Positions 56,241 through 64,000 of a DNA stretch of 64,000 nucleotides are shown here, in pieces. Numbering within the stretch: the first letter of the stretch is position 1; the number at the start of each line of letters is the position of its first letter. The stretch covers positions 372,001 through 436,000 of the forward strand of contig NZ_JANQOO010000021.1 of assembly GCF_028285715.1 (NCBI RefSeq). Reading direction: 5' to 3'. This DNA is from Ulvibacterium sp. (GTDB taxonomy: Bacteria; Bacteroidota; Bacteroidia; Flavobacteriales; Flavobacteriaceae). Made by a program: the position numbers and the translations under genes. A model generated the notes under the pieces. The model did not search any database. It was not told the DNA's origin and saw only the letters and a list, made by a program, of their open reading frames with translations.

Positions 56241-57974
56241 CTATTTCGATTCCTGCTCAAGAAAACCAAGTACATAGGTCATAGGTGCGTTCCAATTTAA
56301 ACAAATTTCATTGCTCGCATAACTGGGTTCTTGATCCACCCAGCTTTTCATGGGTGCAGGGTTTTTAGGATAAACCGCCCCTCCAACGGTATCCTGCAAA
56401 CGGCTATTGGGTCCACCGGATAGCAACCCTGGAACTGGTTCTGGTATGCCATCGGCAGCACTTTGCCGATGATGGATAAACATTGGAGTTTTGTCCCCAA
56501 AACCGGTGAGGTAGCTAAGGCCCATGGCATTATGGCCCAAAACATAATCCATGGCTTGTTGTACACCGACCAAATACTCCTCCTTCTTTTCCAATCTATA
56601 GGCTTGTGCCATTATCATGGCGGCATTCAGTACATCGCTATTGGAGCCCCAATGAAAATCATCGATGGGTTGAAAATAGTCTAATTTTTTGGCTTTCTCC
56701 ACCAATACGTTGGCTGATCCCATAATTCCGCTTCTTAATCTTTGATACAAATCTGGTGGAACCACTTCCCTATTCTCCAAAAGCGAGAACATTCCCAAAA
56801 AACGCATATATCCCGTCCAGCTTTCAGCTGGTTTAAATGTAAAATCAATCGAATCTGTATTTAAATGATCTAGATAGGATGGATTCTTTGTGGTGATGAA
56901 AAGTTCAGCATCCGCCCAAAACCATTCATCATCAAAATTTGTATCCCCATACTGTCCTGTGGAGATATCCAGAGGGTTTACAAACTCAATTTGGGGATTT
57001 TTCAAGGCCCAAGCATAGGCCCGTTTTGAAGCCTCCAGACATTTTGCCGCATAATCGGCATCCTGTTCCCTAAAAATACGATAGGCTTGTGCCGCACAAG
57101 CCGAAAAATCCAAGGTAGCGGCAGTTCCTTTACCAACAATATAACGCTGGCCAGTAGCTTCATGGGGCATTACCATGGGTTCAAAATTCTTTGTAGTCAG
57201 CTTATGAAACAATCCACCGTCGGTATCCTGCATGGTCAAAAGCCAATCCATTTCATATCGTAGCTCATCCAAATAATCACTAATGCCATTCCCACTTTCT
57301 GGAATAACAAGCTCTTTGTCCTCAATAATTCCGGGATATTGCTCTTCCAGCAGAAATAACTGTCCCAAGGGAAAACTACCATTCACTACATATTTATTAT
57401 AGTCCCCGGCATCATACCATCCGCCTGGAGAGGAAAGGGACCCCTTAGTCCTACCGCTTGAAGGATGATAAAGCACGCTGTCGTCCGAATGCGCCATGGG
57501 TCTTTGCCATTGGCCCGCGTGTTCTTCGCGCAATGCAATACCCATCCTTTGGTAATACAATCCTTTTATAGAACCCAAAAACGTGCTATCCAAAACACTG
57601 TTACGAATTTCAAAAGGATATGAATATCCCAAACCTTCCACGAGTATCATATAAGTACCTGCGTCCTTAATACTGCTGAAATCGGCCACCCGAGCGGTTT
57701 CCCCTGCCAAGTCCCAATCATGGGGCTGCGAGAGTTTTCCAGTATGGATTACCTCCATCTTATACTTATCCACTATCTTGAATTCTTCTTTCCCTTCCCC
57801 TTGGAGAACAGTTGCCTTTTTAACCGCAGTGGGATAATATCCTATCTGGTTCAATCGGATATTTGGAGTATATTCATTGGCAAAGGGTGTCGCGGGGTCC
57901 ACACATGAATCAGCAAGAAATAATACGGCTGAAGCTAAAAAAACAAAAGTCCTTCTAAATCGGTAATCCTTCAT
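56241..57974 (-). CDS. GH9 glycoside hydrolase, lipoprotein
   Basis: This is a 577-residue glycosidase of the endoglucanase/cellobiosidase family GH9. The start at 57974 was chosen to give a signal with a lipobox ending in Cys24 (LFLADSC). An upstream ATG at 58013 would place 13 residues before it. An N-terminal Ig-like domain (RLNQIGYYPTAVKKATVL) precedes the (alpha/alpha)6 barrel with GGWYDAGDYNKYVVNGSFP (the catalytic Asp pair), a late HHRQSAADG and NEICLNWNAPMTYVLGF with the catalytic Glu. It should cut beta-glucan or a related chain. Two neighbours, the sulfatase and the esterase, suggest a decorated substrate. Confidence 0.9.
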   Translation of the reverse strand: MKDYRFRRTFVFLASAVLFLADSCVDPATPFANEYTPNIRLNQIGYYPTAVKKATVLQGEGKEEFKIVDKYKMEVIHTGKLSQPHDWDLAGETARVADFSSIKDAGTYMILVEGLGYSYPFEIRNSVLDSTFLGSIKGLYYQRMGIALREEHAGQWQRPMAHSDDSVLYHPSSGRTKGSLSSPGGWYDAGDYNKYVVNGSFPLGQLFLLEEQYPGIIEDKELVIPESGNGISDYLDELRYEMDWLLTMQDTDGGLFHKLTTKNFEPMVMPHEATGQRYIVGKGTAATLDFSACAAQAYRIFREQDADYAAKCLEASKRAYAWALKNPQIEFVNPLDISTGQYGDTNFDDEWFWADAELFITTKNPSYLDHLNTDSIDFTFKPAESWTGYMRFLGMFSLLENREVVPPDLYQRLRSGIMGSANVLVEKAKKLDYFQPIDDFHWGSNSDVLNAAMIMAQAYRLEKKEEYLVGVQQAMDYVLGHNAMGLSYLTGFGDKTPMFIHHRQSAADGIPEPVPGLLSGGPNSRLQDTVGGAVYPKNPAPMKSWVDQEPSYASNEICLNWNAPMTYVLGFLEQESK

Positions 57975-58068
57975 ATTGATGCTAAATGAAAAAGGCTCAA
58001 AATAATTCTGCAATAAAAATATCCAAAGTTAGAATCACTAAAAAGTAGAAATACCTTTATTCTAGATA

Positions 58069-58788
58069 TTAGTTCTCTCGTTCCTGCTCCATAAACCAAT
58101 CGTACAGCTCATCCGTATTGTAGGCTTGAATCCACGAATTATGGCCTACCCCGGGATAACGGGTAAAGCGGACGTCGTAACCCATTTTCTGTAATGTATT
58201 GACCATATCCTCCGATTCGGATATAGGGATTGATTTATCTTCTTCGCCATGAAACACCCATATGGGCATTTTCCTATCTATCCAGGAGGCATAGGGCACT
58301 GGAGTCATACCACATACAACGGCCATGGCAGCAAATTTTCCAGGGTATTGCACGGCCATTTCCCAGGCTGCTCCCCCACCACGACTTAGTCCGGTTAAAT
58401 AAATTCGATTTTTATCAACCCGATTGTTAAATACGATTGAATCCAACAATTGATTCACAGCACGTACGTTCCACCACTTTCTTTTATGGGGATTTTGGGG
58501 GGCCAATATCAAAAACGGAAACCGCTTTCCTTCCACAATAAGTTTGGGGGGACCATTCTTCTTTAGGGTTTGTAGGCTATCGCCGGATTCACCACCACCA
58601 TGAAGGAATAACAAGAGCGGAAATTTTTCAGAGGGATTGGATTCATAACCTTCGGGGTAATAGAGATAGTAACTTAATTTCTCCTTGGTCACGGTTTCTT
58701 GTTCCGCATCCAAAAGCAATGATTTGGATTGTGCTCCGCAACCTTGAAGGAACAGCAAACTCAAAACCAGATAAATACTTCTTTTCAA
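58069..58788 (-). CDS. Alpha/beta-hydrolase esterase, lipoprotein
   Basis: This is a 239-residue carboxylesterase/phospholipase-like protein with a lipobox (LVLSLLFLQGCGAQ). The alpha/beta-hydrolase core shows the oxyanion segment LLLFLHGGGESGD, the nucleophile in LTGLSRGGGAAWEMA, an Asp in FHGEEDKSIPISES and the His in YPGVGHNSW, a complete catalytic triad. It probably removes acyl groups from a glycan at the cell surface or in the periplasm. It lies between the GH9 gene and an FG-GAP gene in one minus-strand operon. Confidence 0.88.
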   Translation of the reverse strand: MKRSIYLVLSLLFLQGCGAQSKSLLLDAEQETVTKEKLSYYLYYPEGYESNPSEKFPLLLFLHGGGESGDSLQTLKKNGPPKLIVEGKRFPFLILAPQNPHKRKWWNVRAVNQLLDSIVFNNRVDKNRIYLTGLSRGGGAAWEMAVQYPGKFAAMAVVCGMTPVPYASWIDRKMPIWVFHGEEDKSIPISESEDMVNTLQKMGYDVRFTRYPGVGHNSWIQAYNTDELYDWFMEQEREN

Positions 58789-58807
58789 AATAATTCGAAT
58801 ATCGAGT

Positions 58808-60049
58808 TTAATTTATTTGATTCTCCAAAATAAAAAAGTCCGTGGCCTCATGGTCCGGATATCGGAAGATATCCATATCACCATCCCCATCGTAATCAAT
58901 GGCCTGTCCATTATAAATGCCATTGGTCTCGATTACCATTTCCTTGTAGTTCGTATAATCGCCTTCATTTAAAAATATGGAAACATCAAAATTCGTTTTG
59001 TCCAAATTTACGGCCCTGCCCTTATTAATACCGGCCATAATATCAAAATCTCCATCCAAATCGAAATCATGTACCTGTAATGTATGACATGCCGGAATGC
59101 TATCCGAAATGGTTACACTGTCCCAAGAATCCCCAGACCTCTTGTAGACCACTAAGGGATACCCTGCCCGTTCGGAATGCCCCATATAGATTTCCGCCGC
59201 TCCATCCCCATCTACATCCCGGACGAACGTTTTTGTTCCATTTCGGGACCAGTCCCCTTCTTGATTGTTCCATTGTTCGTCCAGATTCTCTTCTACCCAA
59301 GGTTGTGACAAATCCGAACCTGGGCTATAATAAATCATTCCTGTTGCTACAATATCGGGATGCCCGTCCTTATTTAAATCTCCTACATCCATACCCTCAT
59401 GCAGTACTTCATTCTCAATAAATTGTACTCGTTGCCAAGTATCGCGGTCTTCTTGTCGAAAAATGCTCAAGGTATGCTCGTCAAAAGTTAAAAGTGCCAT
59501 ATCTAATTTGCCATCGGAATCAAAATCGGCAAAGCTTACATCCTTTATGGCATCGGGCGCCGTTCCTATGGTATGTGGTTTCCAAGTTCCATTACTATTT
59601 TCATACCAAAAAATCTCTGCGGTTGCGCCCGCATCCGCCCATTCACCAGGATGTTTCACTGCAAAGACATCCGTATCCCCATCACCATCCATATCGGCAG
59701 CCTCAAGTTCACCGCTCGCAAAAAGTCCTCCAGTAATAGGTTTTTCAGCTATAATCTCCAATTCCCAAAGTCCATCTTCCTTCTGTCCTTTGTAGTACCC
59801 CAAGTAACCTCCTCCGGAATTGTTGTTGATGAAAAGTAAGTCGGCAATCTCATCCCCTGTTATATCCACTGGTGTATGTGCCCACCAATATTTAGCACTA
59901 TCCACAATTTTGCGCTGTTGAAAAGCTAGCTGCTTTTTTGCAACGGATTCGGTCGTAGCTTCCTTCTTTTTTTCTTGCTTACACGATTGGAAAATTCCTG
60001 TCATTGCCAAAAATCCTAATAGGAAAACATAGGTGACATCTTTTTTCAT
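58808..60049 (-). CDS. FG-GAP/VCBS repeat lipoprotein
   Basis: This is a 413-residue lipoprotein (signal FLLGFLAMTGIFQSCKQ) made of FG-GAP propeller blades with Ca-binding loops such as DMDGDGDTDVFAVK, DFDSDGKLDMALLTF, DLNKDGHPDIVATG, DVDGDGAAEIYMGH and DFDLDGDFDIMAGI. The size fits one propeller without an extra domain. It is preceded by another FG-GAP protein (9 bases) and followed by the esterase (19 bases), so it is a member of the glycan operon. A glycan-binding role is plausible, but no reaction is known. Confidence 0.87.
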   Translation of the reverse strand: MKKDVTYVFLLGFLAMTGIFQSCKQEKKKEATTESVAKKQLAFQQRKIVDSAKYWWAHTPVDITGDEIADLLFINNNSGGGYLGYYKGQKEDGLWELEIIAEKPITGGLFASGELEAADMDGDGDTDVFAVKHPGEWADAGATAEIFWYENSNGTWKPHTIGTAPDAIKDVSFADFDSDGKLDMALLTFDEHTLSIFRQEDRDTWQRVQFIENEVLHEGMDVGDLNKDGHPDIVATGMIYYSPGSDLSQPWVEENLDEQWNNQEGDWSRNGTKTFVRDVDGDGAAEIYMGHSERAGYPLVVYKRSGDSWDSVTISDSIPACHTLQVHDFDLDGDFDIMAGINKGRAVNLDKTNFDVSIFLNEGDYTNYKEMVIETNGIYNGQAIDYDGDGDMDIFRYPDHEATDFFILENQIN

Positions 60050-60058
60050 TACTTCTAT

Positions 60059-63000
60059 TTAGTGATTATGGTCTTTGATTAATTTGTTGATGTATTCCGC
60101 TATTTTTTGATGATTCCTCTCATCGGTGACGGCAAAATTTTGCATCCCAATGATAAATGAGTTTTTTCCCTTTAAGAGTGGTGTAGTATTTTCTCCTCGA
60201 CCAAAACCGAATACCGTCATTCCATCCTTGCTCTTTGCGCCTTCCGAGGTATTACCAAGATAGGACATCATATCCGTATGCCCATCCGCGTTGATTTGAG
60301 CCACGAAAAAGGTGGTGTCCAAACCTTTTTTATTGAAATAGGCCCAACGAAAGTTGTTAAAATCGATATCCCCTTTATAAAAATCAGGAATTTGTGAACT
60401 TGGCCCAGAGCGGTCTGTTCCATAGGTCGAAACTTCCGGTGAAAATGACCCACCCGGTGTTCCTTCATACAAAAACCAATACGGTGTGCCGTCCGTGCTC
60501 AAAACCTCCAAAACGGCATGGTCTTCCGAAAAAGTCCATTCCCATTCCCAAAAACCACTTTTTGTCCTTGTCCTGATCTTATTTTCCGATACAATCTCCG
60601 AGACGCATTTATCATGTCCAGGGTGACCTGCTCCTTTGTCGTTTTCCGATTTGAAGACTAGGTTGGGAAGTCCACGAAAGGCTGATGCTGCAGAAGCGGG
60701 GTATTGATCCCATGGTTCTGTCTTGTAGCTTACCCAGTCATTCCCATAGCTGTCCAATATTCTGGAAAACCCTCCACCCGCCTTATCGAAATAGTATGTG
60801 GCCCCTTTACCGTGTATAATAAAGTGTGGCCTATTTTCATAGATGCCCTCAGAGATTGCTATCGCATTTTTTAAAGGTATTTCCCTTCTGACCTTCACCA
60901 TTATACCGGGCCACTGAACTTCCATACCGTGCACCATTTTTCCATTATGAAGGGGCGTTTTCAACGTTTTTAAACGATTTTCCCCACGCTTCAAGGAAGT
61001 CATATTCTTTAGCTTTTCAGTATGCCAATAGGCATCATAACAAGGTAAGTCCGCATTATTTTCTTGTACAATTCCATTAACTTCCATCCCTTCTGAATAG
61101 CAGGGACTCCAACTGGTCCAGTATAATTCCACATTATCGTCCTTGGATGTTTGAAAAGGAATATCAAATAGCTGGGAATGCTCCCCATCACGTGTTGTCC
61201 AAAAAGGTTCCTGGGCATAGGGCTTCGCCAAGAGAACGCTGTGTTCTCTTTTGAGAGAAAGGTTTTCAATAAACGGAAGAACATGTGTAAACCCCTTATT
61301 GTCTCCTACCAGGGCCGTTACCGTTAGAGGGCCGTTTTGATCGGGAATCCATTCCGTATTCCAAACGACTTCAAAAGGAGCTTTGGAAGAGCTTCCTATA
61401 GACTTACCAAGCTTTCCCCTATAGTGCTTATATTGCCACTGTCGATACCTTCCGTCCCCTTGCACGTTTACATCTTCAAAATGCCCTATGTAGTCCACAG
61501 AGGTGATTTCCCCAAGCTGTTCCCCGGCTAGGGAGAGGATGACGTTATTACCCAAAACTTCATTGGATCGTATCCCGGAAATCTTGGCTATAGGATTTTT
61601 TTTTTCGTCGGATGAGTAATACACTCGAAGTACGATGCCATATACCAAATTCTGGGGCCAATCCCAGGATTGTTCCTTGGCCACGGTAAGCTTGAAATGA
61701 TTATCAAGTCCTTGCCTTAAATCGGAAAGTGGTATGGAAGCACGTACATTGGCATGGAACATGTAGTCCGTTGGAGGATTGGGAATGGTACCTGGTTCGG
61801 GTAACCTTAACGGTTTTCCATTGTTAAACTGTATTTTTAAATCCTTGGTGTCCTCATGGGATTGCACTCTTTCTACGATGACTTCAGCGCTTATAGCATT
61901 CTCAAGGTCCAATTCCTGATTTAGGGGAATAAAGCCATCTTTATGTCCATCTTCGGGAAAATGGTCCGCATTACTGGCATAATCCAATTTTCCACCAACA
62001 CGTAGAAATTTACCACGGTCACCTACCATTTCTGGAACCCATGGATATTCCTTGAATAACATTCCCGATTTTAAGGATTTTACGGCATCATTTCTCCAGA
62101 CATGCATATATTTATGTTGGTCCCAACCCGAACCTATAATGTCCAAATCGCCATCATTGTCCAAGTCTACGAATTGGGTTCCCAAATGATTTTCCTTTCC
62201 CGTATCGATTACAGTCTTCCTAAAATTTCCTTTTCCGTCATTTTTCCATAGTTGTAGTTCCAAATTTTCTCCCTTGTGTTCGGCAGTGAGCAAATCAATG
62301 TCCCCATCCCGATCGAGGTCCGTAATATCCAAATTGTTGATGGAAAATTGGGTAACTATTCTATGGCGCTCCCAATTACTTAGATCCTCTTGGGAGAACC
62401 ACCAAAAATTAGCATCCGGTTCCAGTCCTGGATAACGTTCCTCCGTTACAACGATGTCTGTCTTGCCATCTCCATTCAAGTCAGCAACTTCAACCCTGTC
62501 TATGGGATGTTCACTGCGGCCCACTATGATCTCTTCCCAAAGTGTTTCAATACTTCCCGGATTTTCATACCAAACCAAAATTTTTGGTTCATCTTCGCCA
62601 TCCGGCCTTCTACCGGCTGCAATATCCAAATCGCCATCTCCGTCTATATCCCCTACCCCTATGCCTTCATCCGAAGTATTCTCACAGATCATATGCACCT
62701 CCCAATTAACGGTATCGGCATTGGCTTCCGGTATTGAAATGGCGTAAATATTTCCATTTCCCGCAATAACAAACTCGGAACGCCCAGTAGCGACCAAATC
62801 TGCCTTTTCAAAACCTTGACTGTTAACATGGCTTGTAGCAGGCACCTTACCGATCAAACGTTTTTTATACTTAGTTCCTTCGGTATTCAGGGCTTCATAC
62901 CAGTATAAATTCGGTAAGGCCATTGCGATGATGTCCCCATAGGGATCACCGTCCACGTCTAGATAAAGAATGGCATCCACATTATCATCCAGAACCGTCC

Positions 63001-63262
63001 GTTTCCAATGACCTTCCATTCCCTTTCCAGGATTATGATAAACGTACCTCCCGGATATGATATCTAGATTACCATCATTGTTTACATCCCCAGCATCCAA
63101 TCCAAAGTATCGCAGCCAATTGGGTTCGTTCCAATCACCCCACATTTGTTTTGTACTGTCTATCTGAATATAGGTCCATCCTTCTAAAATATCTTGTTGT
63201 GAAAGGGAGTTCGTCGCGATATTAATTGTGCAAAGGATAAGAATGAATTTTTTGATTCTCAT
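60059..63262 (-). CDS. Large FG-GAP repeat protein with unclassified C-terminal half
   Basis: This is a 1067-residue exported protein (signal IKKFILILCTINIATNSLS). The first ~380 residues form an FG-GAP propeller with DVNNDGNLDIISG, DIDGDGDLDIAAG, DLNGDGKTDIVVTEE and DLDNDGDLDIIGSG. The rest does not match a family I can name. It contains a beta-rich middle and a last ~270 residues with HFIIHGKGATYYFDKAGGGF and FVAQINADGHTDMMSYLGN. No type IX sorting tail is seen. It is the first gene of the minus-strand glycan operon and may include a carbohydrate-active domain; that is only a guess. Confidence 0.82.
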   Translation of the reverse strand: MRIKKFILILCTINIATNSLSQQDILEGWTYIQIDSTKQMWGDWNEPNWLRYFGLDAGDVNNDGNLDIISGRYVYHNPGKGMEGHWKRTVLDDNVDAILYLDVDGDPYGDIIAMALPNLYWYEALNTEGTKYKKRLIGKVPATSHVNSQGFEKADLVATGRSEFVIAGNGNIYAISIPEANADTVNWEVHMICENTSDEGIGVGDIDGDGDLDIAAGRRPDGEDEPKILVWYENPGSIETLWEEIIVGRSEHPIDRVEVADLNGDGKTDIVVTEERYPGLEPDANFWWFSQEDLSNWERHRIVTQFSINNLDITDLDRDGDIDLLTAEHKGENLELQLWKNDGKGNFRKTVIDTGKENHLGTQFVDLDNDGDLDIIGSGWDQHKYMHVWRNDAVKSLKSGMLFKEYPWVPEMVGDRGKFLRVGGKLDYASNADHFPEDGHKDGFIPLNQELDLENAISAEVIVERVQSHEDTKDLKIQFNNGKPLRLPEPGTIPNPPTDYMFHANVRASIPLSDLRQGLDNHFKLTVAKEQSWDWPQNLVYGIVLRVYYSSDEKKNPIAKISGIRSNEVLGNNVILSLAGEQLGEITSVDYIGHFEDVNVQGDGRYRQWQYKHYRGKLGKSIGSSSKAPFEVVWNTEWIPDQNGPLTVTALVGDNKGFTHVLPFIENLSLKREHSVLLAKPYAQEPFWTTRDGEHSQLFDIPFQTSKDDNVELYWTSWSPCYSEGMEVNGIVQENNADLPCYDAYWHTEKLKNMTSLKRGENRLKTLKTPLHNGKMVHGMEVQWPGIMVKVRREIPLKNAIAISEGIYENRPHFIIHGKGATYYFDKAGGGFSRILDSYGNDWVSYKTEPWDQYPASAASAFRGLPNLVFKSENDKGAGHPGHDKCVSEIVSENKIRTRTKSGFWEWEWTFSEDHAVLEVLSTDGTPYWFLYEGTPGGSFSPEVSTYGTDRSGPSSQIPDFYKGDIDFNNFRWAYFNKKGLDTTFFVAQINADGHTDMMSYLGNTSEGAKSKDGMTVFGFGRGENTTPLLKGKNSFIIGMQNFAVTDERNHQKIAEYINKLIKDHNH

Positions 63263-63576
63263 TTATCGGTGTTCAAAATTTGTTGCATTTCAGTTTGAAA
63301 AGGATTCCGTGTTCTATTCCTCTAAATCGGGCTAAAAGGCCCTTTCTCCAAAGAAGTATTTCAACAATGCCCTGATTAAGCCCGTAAAGCATTCCGTTAA
63401 AAACATTATATCGGTTTTTTTAATTTCAAAATACTTCGAAAAGATGAAAATACTAAAAACCACCTTGCAAGCTTGGTATCATTTTATCAAAATAAGATAC
63501 GGAAAAATAAGAACAAAAAAGGTGGACATTTCAAAAATGCCCACCTGCAATTAGACTGTAGATTTTTTGGTAATAG
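63263..63576. other. Intergenic gap with terminator, no gene
   Basis: About 314 bases between the glycan operon and the type IX gene. It holds the terminator of the latter (63514-63546) and must hold the promoter of the minus-strand glycan operon. I saw no TAnnTTTG box that fits and no small gene. Confidence 0.5.
63514..63546 (-). terminator. Intrinsic terminator of the type IX secreted protein gene
   Basis: Read on the minus strand, AGGTGGGCATTT pairs with AAATGTCCACCT (one mismatched pair) and is followed by a T-run. It lies 31 bases after the stop of the gene that runs in from the right. Confidence 0.72.
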
Positions 63577-64000
63577 CTATCTATATAGCGTAAAGTGTCC
63601 TACGTAGCGTGTGTTTCTGGCATCATTTTGATTTACGACATACCAGTAATCCCCTGTTGGAAGTTCACTGCCCTCGTAGGTGCCGTCCCAGTTTTTTACT
63701 TGATCTAAAATCGCTACTACCCTACCATAACGATCATAAATCTTGACCTCAATATTAGGGAAAAATTCCCGCCCATTGATTACCCATAGGTCATTGTTAT
63801 TATCCCCGTCCGGTGTAAAGAAATTAGGGATTTCCAACATACCGGTAAATAGGAATGGGATCGGGGCCACGGCCACACAGCCGTTTTGATCTACCACGCG
63901 TACTTCCACTGTTCCGCTTACATTGGTCGTATAGATATTCTCAGTTCCGTAGGACTCCCCATCGAAAAAGAACTCGTATCCGCCAAAACCTCCCTCAGCC
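63577..64000 (-). CDS. Type IX secreted protein, gliding-motility type B sorting domain (C-terminal end only)
   Basis: Only the last 140 residues are in the window; the frame is open to the right edge (reading AEGGFGGYEFFFDG). The tail is a type B C-terminal sorting domain: PNFFTPDGDNNNDLWVI, KIYDRYGRVVAILDQ and NWDGTYEGSELPTGDYWYV, with the final HFTLYR. Such tails direct secretion by the type IX (Por) system and surface attachment in Bacteroidota. The function of the protein itself lies beyond the window. Confidence 0.9.
   Translation of the reverse strand, partial: AEGGFGGYEFFFDGESYGTENIYTTNVSGTVEVRVVDQNGCVAVAPIPFLFTGMLEIPNFFTPDGDNNNDLWVINGREFFPNIEVKIYDRYGRVVAILDQVKNWDGTYEGSELPTGDYWYVVNQNDARNTRYVGHFTLYR

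Overview
The window is a piece of chromosome from a marine-type member of the Bacteroidota, most likely family Flavobacteriaceae. The evidence is a SusC/SusD pair, FG-GAP lipoproteins, a type IX secretion (type B) C-terminal sorting domain, bacillithiol synthesis (bshA), the lptD/ridA and pfkA/gap neighbourhoods, and TAnnTTTG-type promoter boxes. I cannot name the species from sequence alone.

Layout. (1) 1-6900, plus strand: the end of a surface-polysaccharide locus. UDP-GlcNAc 2-epimerase (cut by the window edge) and UDP-ManNAc dehydrogenase are followed by a compact acyl or aminoacyl assembly line: a stand-alone adenylation enzyme, two different carrier proteins, a KASIII-type ketosynthase, a NeuD-type acetyltransferase and an NTF2-like protein. 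(2) 7073-8409: a dead IS3-family element. Its transposase has stop codons, a lost catalytic Asp and an internal inverted segment. (3) 8459-37970: mostly housekeeping genes. These are a phosphoesterase/ATP-grasp pair, an OmpA-family protein, a GH3-serine hydrolase fusion with bshA, a cell-envelope operon (amidase, MlaD, two Fe-S proteins), lptD, ridA, GlcNAc kinase, the pfkA-gap glycolytic pair, tamB, tsaD, rsmE, a DUF1223 protein, a DUF4159 protein, an AI-2E-family permease and a methyltransferase. (4) 38447-63262: a polysaccharide-utilisation locus. It has SusC/SusD, a large FG-GAP/UnbV lipoprotein, and a minus-strand operon of two FG-GAP proteins, an esterase, a GH9 glycosidase and a sulfatase. 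(5) 43721-50975, lying inside that locus: a peptide secretion and modification island. It has an XRE-type regulator, three small genes with almost identical 24-residue double-glycine leaders and different Cys-rich cores, a GT1-type glycosyltransferase, a C39 peptidase-ABC exporter and an HlyD-type adaptor. (6) 63577-64000: the C-terminal end of a type IX secreted protein.

The most interesting part is region 5. It has the parts needed to make, possibly glycosylate, mature and export a family of Cys-rich peptides. A perfect 12-base palindrome sits the same distance upstream of the first and third peptide genes. I recognise no lanthipeptide, radical-SAM or other standard RiPP enzyme in it, so a GT1-type enzyme is the only candidate modifier. 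The acyl assembly line in region 1 is the second point of interest. No tRNA, rRNA or CRISPR array was seen.
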